A stretch of 64,000 nucleotides of DNA, taken from Acidobacteriota bacterium (GTDB lineage Bacteria > Acidobacteriota > Terriglobia > Acidiferrales > UBA7541). Below the pieces are notes generated by a model. That model was not told the origin of the DNA. It was given only the letters and a program-made list of their open reading frames with translations, and searched no databases. Both the position numbers and the translations under genes were made by a program. The DNA is taken from positions 103,168 to 167,167 of the forward strand of contig QHYI01000130.1 in the NCBI GenBank assembly GCA_003223245.1. The letters run 5' to 3'. Shown here piece by piece: positions 27,082 to 34,823 of the stretch (positions within the stretch are counted from its first letter, which is position 1; each line of letters opens with the position of its first letter).

Positions 27082-28866
27082 ATGAGAGATGACTGGAAAA
27101 AGTTTGAAGGCCAGGTTTTCCAGAACAGGTTTCCGCTTCAGAGGCTTTTAGGCGGTACGAGCTACGGCGCGGTCTTCTTGACGCAATCCCCTCCCCCGGA
27201 GCCCAAAAATCTGGCCATCAAATTTATAAGTTGTGGGGTAAAGGCAGACTTCCAAGCCTCTCTGTTTCAACGCGCTTCGAAGCTGAGTCATCCAAATCTG
27301 CTCCGCCTGTTGCCTGGCGGCCCCTGCCGGTTTCTGGATATGGATTTGGCCTTCGCGTTGATGGAATACGCGGAGGAAGACCTCGGACGAGGTCTTTCCG
27401 GCCGGGTCCTCAGCGAAAAAGAAATTCGCGAAATGCTCGAACCGCTCCTCGACGCACTGACCTATATCCACAGCAATGGCTTTGCCCATTCTCACATCAA
27501 ACCTTCGAACATTTTGGCCATCGGCAATCAACGCAAGCTCTCAAGCGACATGCTTCTCCCCCTCGGCGAACCTCGCCCGGCCTACCGCCCGCTTGACGCT
27601 TACGACCCGCCCGAGGCAGGCTCCGCGCCGGTTGCTCCTTCATGGGACATTTGGTCTCTGGGTGTGACGCTGCTCGAAGTCCTCACGCCCGAAACTCCTG
27701 TTTCATCTCCCGAAAGGCAAGACGATCCCGCCGTTCCATCCACGATTCCTCAGCCCTTCTTCGACATCGCACGGAACTGTTTGCGTCGAGAGCCTTCGCT
27801 GCGCTTTACCGCCGCTCAAATCAGAGATTGTCTCAACCCCGCTTCCGTTCAGGTGGCCGTCGCCGCTGGAGCGGCAGGGGTCATTGAACAGAAAATTGAA
27901 CAGAAAATTGAGCAGAAAAGTGAACAGAAGAGTGAACAGAAAATAGACCCCGCGAAGGAGAATCCCGCTCCCGTCGAAGTTGCCGCACCGGCAGAGACTG
28001 CGGGCGAGGAAAAGAAGATAGAGCCTCCGAAGGAAATGTGGGTAAACAGCAATTATTGCTGGGTGGTTGTATGTAAGAACCACTGGTTTCACGGGCGGGG
28101 CAATTTCTTTACCGTGCACCGGATTCCATTGGGGGAGACCGACGCGGTGTGGCCTCGACCGAAGGTCGATAAACCATTTGGGGTCCGCTGCGATGAATGC
28201 GGCAAGGAATACATCTATCAGCCCTCCGATGTATTGAAATACGAAATGGAAGCGCCTGCGTCTTTTGTACCCCATCCGCTGTTCGAGAAAAACCCCGAGA
28301 CCGACGACGAGTCCGAGTCCGCAGTGCCCCCACCTGCAAATATGCAAGACCTGCAGTTCGCGCGAAGAAAACGGTTAGTGCGAGCCTTGCAACAGGTTGG
28401 GGTGGCGGCTTGCTTAACCCTGATCGTTGCTGAATTTGTCCTAACCAATATGCCCAAGCTATCCGCGGATGTTTCTGGTCCATTACGTCCTGACGACCTC
28501 ATGGGAGCCAAGTTCAATCTGTCCAATAACGGCTTGTTGTCTGTTTACGATGTGAAAGCCGGATGCAAAGTGATGCGCGTTGACACACCTCTTTCTACAA
28601 ACAGAGATTTTGCGGAACCCACAACCGTCTATTTCCCTGAATCCTATGCTGAAATCTTGTCTCCTGGGCATGACATGGCGGTTCCGTGTGGACGAGCAAT
28701 CTCGATCAAGCCCGCCAATATCCAAGCGTCGGAAATCCACGCAGAAATGTTCTTTGTTGTCAGCTACAGGCCGAAAGGCGTCTGGTGGCACAAATCCGAA
28801 AATTTCCCGATGGAAACGCAGAAAACAGAAAATGGAAAGTGGGTATGGAAAAGCATCCCACGATGA
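27082..28866 (+). CDS. Membrane-anchored pseudokinase with C-terminal zinc-ribbon-like and extracytoplasmic domain
   Basis: 594 residues from ATG 27082, chosen by alignment with its neighbour (MRDDWKKFEG against MVGDWKKFEG). Residues 1-255 repeat the neighbour's kinase domain with the same losses: HSH for HRD and DML for DFG. A linker of repeated EQK units (about 268-293) follows, then a small domain with CDECGK near residue 369 that may bind zinc together with an upstream C..H pair. One membrane span lies at about 437-457, and about 135 residues outside the cell end the protein. The outside domain is not recognised. Upstream region similarity shows the duplication included the promoter. Confidence 0.82.
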   Translation: MRDDWKKFEGQVFQNRFPLQRLLGGTSYGAVFLTQSPPPEPKNLAIKFISCGVKADFQASLFQRASKLSHPNLLRLLPGGPCRFLDMDLAFALMEYAEEDLGRGLSGRVLSEKEIREMLEPLLDALTYIHSNGFAHSHIKPSNILAIGNQRKLSSDMLLPLGEPRPAYRPLDAYDPPEAGSAPVAPSWDIWSLGVTLLEVLTPETPVSSPERQDDPAVPSTIPQPFFDIARNCLRREPSLRFTAAQIRDCLNPASVQVAVAAGAAGVIEQKIEQKIEQKSEQKSEQKIDPAKENPAPVEVAAPAETAGEEKKIEPPKEMWVNSNYCWVVVCKNHWFHGRGNFFTVHRIPLGETDAVWPRPKVDKPFGVRCDECGKEYIYQPSDVLKYEMEAPASFVPHPLFEKNPETDDESESAVPPPANMQDLQFARRKRLVRALQQVGVAACLTLIVAEFVLTNMPKLSADVSGPLRPDDLMGAKFNLSNNGLLSVYDVKAGCKVMRVDTPLSTNRDFAEPTTVYFPESYAEILSPGHDMAVPCGRAISIKPANIQASEIHAEMFFVVSYRPKGVWWHKSENFPMETQKTENGKWVWKSIPR

Positions 28867-28912
28867 GCTACACCTGCTATGGAGTCCCGCAAAATATTGC
28901 AACGCCACTGTA

Positions 28913-28939
28913 GCCGAGGGCGCTAGCCCTGCGGCTTTT
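28913..28939 (+). terminator. Likely Rho-independent terminator after the pseudokinase gene
   Basis: Stem GCCGAGGGC, loop GCTA, stem GCCCT-G-CGGC with one bulged base, then TTTT. It lies 46 bases after the stop codon of the second pseudokinase. Its core also resembles the scattered palindromes seen elsewhere in the window, so it may be a repeat acting as a terminator. Confidence 0.55.
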
Positions 28940-29186
28940 CCTTTCGAGCGGAAGCGTAACTATATTTGGCGGGCCTAAATAAGTCCTCCTGCACCCGGAA
29001 CGAATTGCCAGAGTTCGGCTAAGCGCGGTTACCGAAAAAACGCTGCGAAGGGAGGGATAGTCTGTTACCAGCCCCCACCAAAACCAGCCTGAGGTCACTG
29101 AGTTTTAGGGAACTCCCGGCGGCTTTCTTCGTATTCCTCGTATTCTGTCTGTTTTTCTGATTGAATCTGCCGATCGAGGTGTGGAC
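28940..29186. other. Intergenic region upstream of the acetamidase-like gene
   Basis: No gene or clear regulatory element seen. The ribosome site GAGG at 29175-29178 belongs to the next gene. Confidence 0.4.
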
Positions 29187-30551
29187 ATGCTCAAGCTTTC
29201 GTCACTTTTTGCTTCACTCTTCTTCCTACTTTCTTCTGGAATCGTGTCTGCAAAGGGCTCTCACGCGGAGGAACCGCAGGAGGCCGCACATCCATCTAAC
29301 ACGAGCGTCTCAGGCCGATGGATCATCACTGTGGACGTTTACGGGACCCCGCTTTTCTACCAGATGCATTTGAAGGAGGAGGCGGGAAAACTTACAGGAG
29401 ATTTTGGCGGCGACAAGCTTGAGGGAACCGTCACGGGCAATTCCATCCATTTTGTTGCCAAAGACGAGCAGGGCGGGACGGAGGAGTGCACGGCCACTTT
29501 GAAAGAGGGAACCATGTCCGGGACATTCGTGTTTACGGATGCAGGCGACCCGACTCGTCCGGAAACACATGCGTTCACAGCGGCTCTTGCGCCAGAGCGG
29601 CGCACGGGGCCAGCGAGACGGCACGAGTTCGTCCCCACAACGTTTTACCGCCAATTTTCCTCGGCGAACAAGCCGGTGCTGACCATCTCGCCGGGAGACA
29701 CCGTTCACACAACAACTGTGGACGCTGGCGGAACCGACGAAAAAGGTGTGACCCGCGTCCTGGGAGGAAATCCAGAGACTGGGCCTTTCTACGTGGAGAC
29801 GGCGATGCCGGGCGACACCCTGGTGGTGCATCTGACGCGCGTGCGCCTCAACCGCGATTGGGCCATCAGCGACGATGGGATCGTCCCCCGCGGCCTGGAC
29901 ACCGGCCTCGCCGTGAAAATGAAGGACGGCGGAAAATCCGTGCGCTGGCATTTGGACACGGCTCTCGGCGTGGCAACACCCGGGAAACCATCGGAACATT
30001 TGGCACATTATTCCGTGCCGCTGCGGCCGATGCTGGGATGCGTAGCGACCGCTCCGCCTCCTGCGGCGGCGCCTCCAGGTACGGGCGACTCGGGAGGTTA
30101 TGGCGGGAACATGGATTTTAATGAAGTGGCCGAGGGCGCCACGATCTATTTGCCGGTGCGGACGCCTGGCGCTCTGCTTTATCTAGGGGACGGTCACGCG
30201 GCCCAAGGCGACGGCGAATTGAACGGCAACGCGCTTGAAACTTCCATGGACGTCGAATTCACCGCGGACGTAATCCCCGGAAAACGCGTGCCGGGTCCGC
30301 GAGTCGAGTCTCCTACGCACATCATGGCCGTAGGACTGGCTGGGTCGATTGACGACGCCTTCCGCGACGCTACCGCAAATATGGCTGCATGGCTTGAGGA
30401 GAAATATGCATTGACCCCGCCGGAAGTGGCGGAAGTGTTGGGCACCGCGGCGGAGTATAAAGTGAGCGAGGTTGCTGACCGCAACGCCGGCGTCGTGCTG
30501 AAAATTAACAAAGAACGCCTGCTCGCGCTTCCCGCCGCACCTGCTAAGTAA
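29187..30551 (+). CDS. Secreted acetamidase/formamidase family protein
   Basis: 454 residues from ATG 29187, which has GAGG eight bases upstream; a GTG six bases earlier is less well placed. A signal peptide covers about residues 1-24. Residues about 40-130 form a separate beta-rich domain (GTPLFYQMHLKEEAGKLTG). The acetamidase/formamidase fold follows (FVPTTFYRQF, TVDAGGTDEKG, GDTLVVHL, LGDGHAAQGDGE). Formamidases hydrolyse small amides to ammonia; the GDGHAAQGDGE metal-site region is intact. The extra N-terminal domain and export set it apart from cytoplasmic formamidases. Confidence 0.9.
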   Translation: MLKLSSLFASLFFLLSSGIVSAKGSHAEEPQEAAHPSNTSVSGRWIITVDVYGTPLFYQMHLKEEAGKLTGDFGGDKLEGTVTGNSIHFVAKDEQGGTEECTATLKEGTMSGTFVFTDAGDPTRPETHAFTAALAPERRTGPARRHEFVPTTFYRQFSSANKPVLTISPGDTVHTTTVDAGGTDEKGVTRVLGGNPETGPFYVETAMPGDTLVVHLTRVRLNRDWAISDDGIVPRGLDTGLAVKMKDGGKSVRWHLDTALGVATPGKPSEHLAHYSVPLRPMLGCVATAPPPAAAPPGTGDSGGYGGNMDFNEVAEGATIYLPVRTPGALLYLGDGHAAQGDGELNGNALETSMDVEFTADVIPGKRVPGPRVESPTHIMAVGLAGSIDDAFRDATANMAAWLEEKYALTPPEVAEVLGTAAEYKVSEVADRNAGVVLKINKERLLALPAAPAK

Positions 30552-30620
30552 GCCAGGGCCGCCGCAACTCCGCGATGTGGAGGGCCCCAGCGGTCAAACA
30601 GACGCAGCCGAGCGGCCCGC

Positions 30621-31154
30621 CTAAACGCCCAAGTCCGGTATCGCCCGCAAGGCATCGTTGAAGCGGTTGGTGAAATTCGCGAGACAGACGACCATGGTGA
30701 GTTCCACGATTTGTGCTTCGTCAAAAAACTTCCGCAATTCCTCGAGCGTGCCCGTGCGCATCGCGGCCGCTCCGCGCGTTACGCGCTCGGCGTACAAAAG
30801 CGTGGCTTTGTCCTTCTCATCAAAGAGCGGGCTGCGCTCATAAAACTCGAGTGCCTGGATCTGTTCGTCGGTAATGCCGATTCGCTTCGACGAAGCGATA
30901 TGCGCGCGCGTTCAATATTCGCACCCGTTGAGCAGCGACGTTTTTAGGTAGGCCAGCTCTTTGTAGCGCGCTTCGACCGCGCCTTCGTTCATGATGGCCC
31001 CGAACAAAGGCAGGAAATTCTTCAGCACGTTCGGCCGGTGGGCCATCAGCCCGAAAATCGCGGGCATTTTGCCGAATTTTTTGGGCAACTCTTCGTAGAC
31101 AGCGCGCAGCTCTGGCGCAGCTTTTTCTTTTGTCAAAGGACTGACAACGGCCAT
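30621..31154 (-). CDS. AhpD/carboxymuconolactone decarboxylase-like selenoprotein with in-frame TGA
   Basis: 177 codons, ATG 31154 with a GGAGG site six bases upstream, stop TAG at 30623-30621. Codon 81 (30914-30912) is TGA. The surrounding residues, LNGCEY-TGA-TRAH, fit the AhpD catalytic motif C-x-x-C-x-x-x-H with TGA at the second cysteine (C78, U81, H85; E66 upstream). Reading on gives 96 more codons of family-like sequence (GITDEQIQAL, FDEKDKATLLYAERVTRG, IVELTMVVCLANFTNRFND). AhpD proteins reduce peroxides or disulfides through this CxxC; CxxU versions are a known selenoprotein family. A SECIS-like hairpin and a nearby selA support selenocysteine over a pseudogene. Proof needs mass spectrometry or homologue comparison. 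Confidence 0.85.
30882..30898 (-). promoter_or_regulatory. SECIS-like hairpin of the AhpD selenoprotein
   Basis: On the minus strand a perfect 7-bp stem (UCGCUUC / GAAGCGA) with loop GUC begins 13 bases after the TGA. Bacterial SECIS elements sit directly after the UGA with a G in the apical loop; in E. coli fdhF the minimal element is also 17 nt and starts 11 nt after UGA. The loop G is 21 nt from the UGA, within the usual bacterial range. Hairpin is seen; SelB binding is inferred. Confidence 0.65.
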
Positions 31155-31798
31155 AAGCAACCTCCATAGGCAAGCAAATGAACATAGAAATTTTACCGGA
31201 GTTGATCCCGCTGAGGCTAGTAATTCGGGACCCAAGGAACCGCTTGAGCCGGATCAAACCCAGCAGCAAGGGTCTCCTTTGGGATGGAGCCAAAATTCAT
31301 AACGATCCGCTAACGCTCGATCGGCATCTTCCCCCGGCCAGCCCTGCGGCGCAAAACAGCAACCAGGGACTCGGGAGTGATGCGGCGCGCCTGACGGAGA
31401 TTTGCTCGGCACAAGCACCCAGCGCTGAACCGCTGGCACGGTCGAAATCGCACATGGAGAAGGGCTTAAGCGGGAGAAACTTTGCGCTACTTTTGGGGTT
31501 TGTGATCACTCTGTCGCCTGAAAGGCGACGGCTTCTCGCGGCACGCATGAGCATGAGACGACATCCTCTACGTTATGCCGCGAACGCCCGATCCGGGCGC
31601 GTTGCAGTATGCTGTCCACGGCAACGGATTTGCGCAGATTGATCAAAAGACTTTCGCGCGGAAGATTGGCTGGCCCGGTCCACGACGCCGGATGGAACGC
31701 TTTCTTTGCCATCTATACGCTTTGGCGACAGAGATGTTCGTTGTGTAGGTGAGAGGGCCACTCATTTGAAGCCATTAGGGCCAAGCACGCGCGGAGGT
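31155..31798. other. Gene-poor region upstream of the selenoprotein
   Basis: No gene is supported. The best candidate is a 57-codon plus-strand frame at 31575-31748 with no ribosome site and no known similarity. Composition looks non-coding or decayed. The promoter of the minus-strand selenoprotein gene should lie near 31155-31250. Confidence 0.4.
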
Positions 31799-32026
31799 TT
31801 ACCGAACGGTTGCGGCAGGCCGGGATACGCGACGGTTCCCCCGAGTGGAAGAGCGCTTGGAAGGTTTTCCACTCGGCTTAGAGTCAACGTTCATCGCCAT
31901 TCTGTGGATTTCCTTCATACGGCGGTCCTGTTCTTCTTTTGAAAACTGTTGCAAGGAGACATACAAAGTTTCTGCTATTTTTCTTGCGGCTTTTTTCTGC
32001 CTCGCGAGTTTGCTCTCGGTTCTCAT
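31799..32026 (-). CDS. Small basic protein of unknown function
   Basis: 75 residues from ATG 32026, with GGAG ten bases upstream. Highly charged, with a predicted helical first half (KLARQKKAARKIAETL, FSKEEQDRRMKEIHRMA) and a basic, Ser/Arg-rich tail. No family recognised. Even charge spacing and a plausible ribosome site make it more likely real than the other frames of this region, but support is weak. Confidence 0.42.
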   Translation of the reverse strand: MRTESKLARQKKAARKIAETLYVSLQQFSKEEQDRRMKEIHRMAMNVDSKPSGKPSKRSSTRGNRRVSRPAATVR

Positions 32027-32133
32027 CGGCCGATTTCTCCAAGTACCTACACCCTGAGTATGCACCGCGAATTGTTTTGTGACCACACAAGTTGGCACAA
32101 GGTTTCTTAAGATGCAAGCCCCGGCCCTATTTT

Positions 32134-33705
32134 TCAGTGCAGAAAATGGCGCATGCCGGTCGACACCATCGCGAGGCCCAGGCGGTCCGCGGCGGCGATG
32201 ACTTCCGGATCGCGCACCGAGCCGCCCGGCTGAATGACTGCGGTCGCGCCGGCCTTGGCCGCTTCCTCAACGCCATCGGGGAACGGGAAAAAGGCGTCGG
32301 AAGCTACGACGCTCCCTGCCAGCGGCACTTGCGCTTTCATCACCGCGATTTTCACGGAGTCGACGCGGCTCATTTGTCCGGCGCCCACGCCGACGGTCGC
32401 GCCGTCTTTCGCGAAAACGATGGCGTTGGACTTCACGTGCTTCGCGACCTTCCAGGCAAAGCGCATAGTGTGCATTTCTTCCTGGGAAGGCACGCGCTTG
32501 GTCACGATGCGCAGTTCGTTGTCATGGAGTTCACCGGTGTCCGGATGCTGCACCAGCATTCCGCCGAGAATGCGCTTGAGTTGCAGCTCTCGCTCAGGGG
32601 CAAGTCCGCCGGGGGGCAACTCCAACAGCCGCAAATTTTTCTTCGCGGAAAAAATTTCTTTGGCACGTGGCGCGAATCCCGGTGCGGCGATGCATTCCAC
32701 GAAGAGCTTGGCCACTTCTTCCGCGGTGGCCGCGTCCACTTCGCGATTGAAAGCCAGGACGCCGCCAAACGCCGAGACCGGATCGCAGGCCAGCGCCTTC
32801 CAATACGCGTCACGCAGGGAAGCTTGTTCCGCCGTGCCGCAAGGATTGTTGTGCTTGATGATGACCGCCGCGGGATTCTGGAATTCCGCGGCGAGGCTGC
32901 GCGCGGCTTCGAGGTCGACGAAATTATTGTAGGAGAGCTCTTTGCCCTGAACCTGCTTCGCGGCGGCCAGCCCTTCGGGCGCGTGACCGGCGGGCACATA
33001 CAGCGCGGCGGCTTGATGCGGATTTTCGCCGTAGCGCAATTCCTGCTGCTTTCGCAGCGCGAGATGCACGCGCGCGGGCAGCGCCGGCTTTGTTCCTAGC
33101 TCGACCTGCACCCGGGCCGCGCTCAGCCGTTCCAATTCCATGGTAATCATGCCGTCGTAGCGCGAGGTAGTCGCAAAGACCTTTTTTGCCAGCTCCAGCC
33201 GAGTTTCGAGCGTAGTGTCGCCGAGGCTGTCGATTTCTTTGGCCACGCGCTCAAAATCCGCGGGATCACATACCACGGTCACACTTTCGAAATTTTTCGC
33301 CGCCGAACGCAGCATCGTGGGACCGCCGATGTCGATCTGCTCGATAAGTTCCTCGCCGGTGATTCCGGCCTTCGCGGCGGTGGCCTCGAAGGGATACAGA
33401 TTCACCACCACTAGGTCGATGGACGAGATGCCGTGTTCGGTCGCTTGCTTGCGGTCGTCTGCATGCTTCCGGCGAAAGAGCAGGCCGCCGTGGACTTTGG
33501 GATGCAGCGTCTTCACGCGCCCGCCGAGCATTTCGGGCCAGCCGGTGAAGTCGGAAACGTCACGAACGCCGACTCCGTTCTCGCGCAGGAGTTTCGCGGT
33601 TCCCCCAGTCGAGAGAATTTCGATTTTCCGAGTTGCCAGACGCTTCGCGAAAGCCACAATTCCTGTTTTGTCAAAGACGCTGAGGAGCGCGCGCTCTACG
33701 GGCAT
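32134..33705 (-). CDS. purH: Bifunctional AICAR formyltransferase / IMP cyclohydrolase
   Basis: 523 residues, the usual length. It catalyses the last two steps of purine synthesis. The IMP cyclohydrolase (MGS-like) domain covers about residues 1-200 ([46 protein letters not shown]). The formyltransferase domain follows, with [13 protein letters not shown], the KHNNPCG catalytic segment and the C-terminal [15 protein letters not shown]. The purB gene for the preceding and later purine steps is at 56-57.5 kb, not linked. Confidence 0.97.
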   Translation of the reverse strand: MPVERALLSVFDKTGIVAFAKRLATRKIEILSTGGTAKLLRENGVGVRDVSDFTGWPEMLGGRVKTLHPKVHGGLLFRRKHADDRKQATEHGISSIDLVVVNLYPFEATAAKAGITGEELIEQIDIGGPTMLRSAAKNFESVTVVCDPADFERVAKEIDSLGDTTLETRLELAKKVFATTSRYDGMITMELERLSAARVQVELGTKPALPARVHLALRKQQELRYGENPHQAAALYVPAGHAPEGLAAAKQVQGKELSYNNFVDLEAARSLAAEFQNPAAVIIKHNNPCGTAEQASLRDAYWKALACDPVSAFGGVLAFNREVDAATAEEVAKLFVECIAAPGFAPRAKEIFSAKKNLRLLELPPGGLAPERELQLKRILGGMLVQHPDTGELHDNELRIVTKRVPSQEEMHTMRFAWKVAKHVKSNAIVFAKDGATVGVGAGQMSRVDSVKIAVMKAQVPLAGSVVASDAFFPFPDGVEEAAKAGATAVIQPGGSVRDPEVIAAADRLGLAMVSTGMRHFLH

Positions 33706-33920
33706 GCATCCCTCCGTGAAGGAAACAGAACAGTGTAAGCGCCTGGTGCGGTTTACGAAAGTCGAGCGATGTAGAAATCTGGGGAATAACGGTGAAGTTT
33801 GCAGGGGAGTTGCAAGTCAAAAGTTGCAAGGCCAAGCGAAACGAACAGGGAAGAGTCGCAAGGGCAAAAACCCACCATCCATCCGAGGCTTTTAACCTTT
33901 GACTTTGAACTTTTAGTTTC

Positions 33921-34532
33921 CTAGGCCTTCACCAAGGCCTTGAGCTTGACTTGGCCTTCCACGGTTTCGACGACGTATTCTACGTCTTTGCAGTTTTTTT
34001 GCTTTTGTAGTTCTTTGGTCTTCTTCAGGACAAACTGATTGAAGCTAAAGCGTGAAAGGTTTCCCGTGTATTCGCCGGCGAGTTGCTTGGCCTGGAGAAA
34101 TGCCTCGTACAACTGCTCGACTTTTTCCGGCTCGCTTTCGGGCTCGGAACAGGTCATGCGAAACGTTTTGGATGTCGCCCCTCCCGCAGCTGCCGCTTCC
34201 TCTTTGGCATGTTCTTTGGCGCGTAACGCTTCGATGGCTTTCGCGGCGGCGCCGAAATGGCGCTGCACGGTGCCCTCTTCTTTCTGCTTCGTTCTTTTGC
34301 GGAAGATGTCTTTGTATTTCGCGTAGGTCTGCGTAAGGTTGTTGAAGCGGAAGCGCTGGTGAGACTTCATATCCCCGCCACGCTCGTTGTAGCGCTTAAC
34401 CAAAAGATCGATCCGCCATTCAATATCGGTGGGCGGCTTCTTCCGGCCGCCGCCGAAAAACTGGTCGTATTCGATTTTGAGCTGGCGGATGTCCTTTTCG
34501 ATCTGGGCCAAATCTTCGTCAATCGTCGACAT
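33921..34532 (-). CDS. MXAN_5187-like domain protein
   Basis: 203 residues from ATG 34532. The N-terminal half is a coiled coil followed by GGGRKKPPTDIEWRIDLLVKR and QRFRFNNLTQTYAKYKDIF, which match my memory of the MXAN_5187 C-terminal domain of myxobacterial and acidobacterial proteins. A Lys/Ala/Glu-rich linker leads to a C-terminal region (about residues 125-203). Reading upstream of 34532 gives atypical sequence, so the shorter start is used. Function is unknown. Confidence 0.72.
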   Translation of the reverse strand: MSTIDEDLAQIEKDIRQLKIEYDQFFGGGRKKPPTDIEWRIDLLVKRYNERGGDMKSHQRFRFNNLTQTYAKYKDIFRKRTKQKEEGTVQRHFGAAAKAIEALRAKEHAKEEAAAAGGATSKTFRMTCSEPESEPEKVEQLYEAFLQAKQLAGEYTGNLSRFSFNQFVLKKTKELQKQKNCKDVEYVVETVEGQVKLKALVKA

Positions 34533-34660
34533 TCTTGCCAAGGCTCCCGAGAGCTCCATGCTAGGGTGACGAGAGGAAAGCGTCAACCACGGAGCGAAAA
34601 GGTGCTTCGAATGCGACATGGAGAGGAACCTAACGGCTTCGACCGGGCCGGAGTAACCTG

Positions 34661-34679
34661 CCCGGGGGCGGCAGGCTAA
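34661..34679. repeat. GC-rich palindrome between MXAN_5187-like gene and selA
   Basis: Inverted repeat CCTGCC-CGGGGGC-GGCAGG followed by CTAAAGG. Similar in design to the palindrome at 41015-41036 (both carry GGCTAAAG-like words). Such short palindromes are scattered in acidobacterial genomes. Confidence 0.4.
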
Positions 34680-34823
34680 AGGTATGGCCATCTTGTGGCT
34701 TGCGGCATGGCTGCCGTTCGCGGGAGGGTAAAAAGCCGTGCCCTCTACAAACATTCCTCTTGGGGGTGGGATGCGCATCCGACAGGATTGCCCGGGTGGG
34801 CGGCTCTGTGCTGAAATGTGCGC

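Noticed and set aside
30912..31235. An AhpD-like frame read as a complete 107-residue gene from an upstream start and ending at the TGA
   Set aside because: The family sequence continues past the TGA in the same frame, and the GGAGG site supports ATG 31154. The longer N-terminus has no family similarity.
34533..34823. Possible tRNA(Sec) gene next to selA
   Set aside because: I looked for a long cloverleaf with a TCA anticodon and CCA-type end and found none in the gap.
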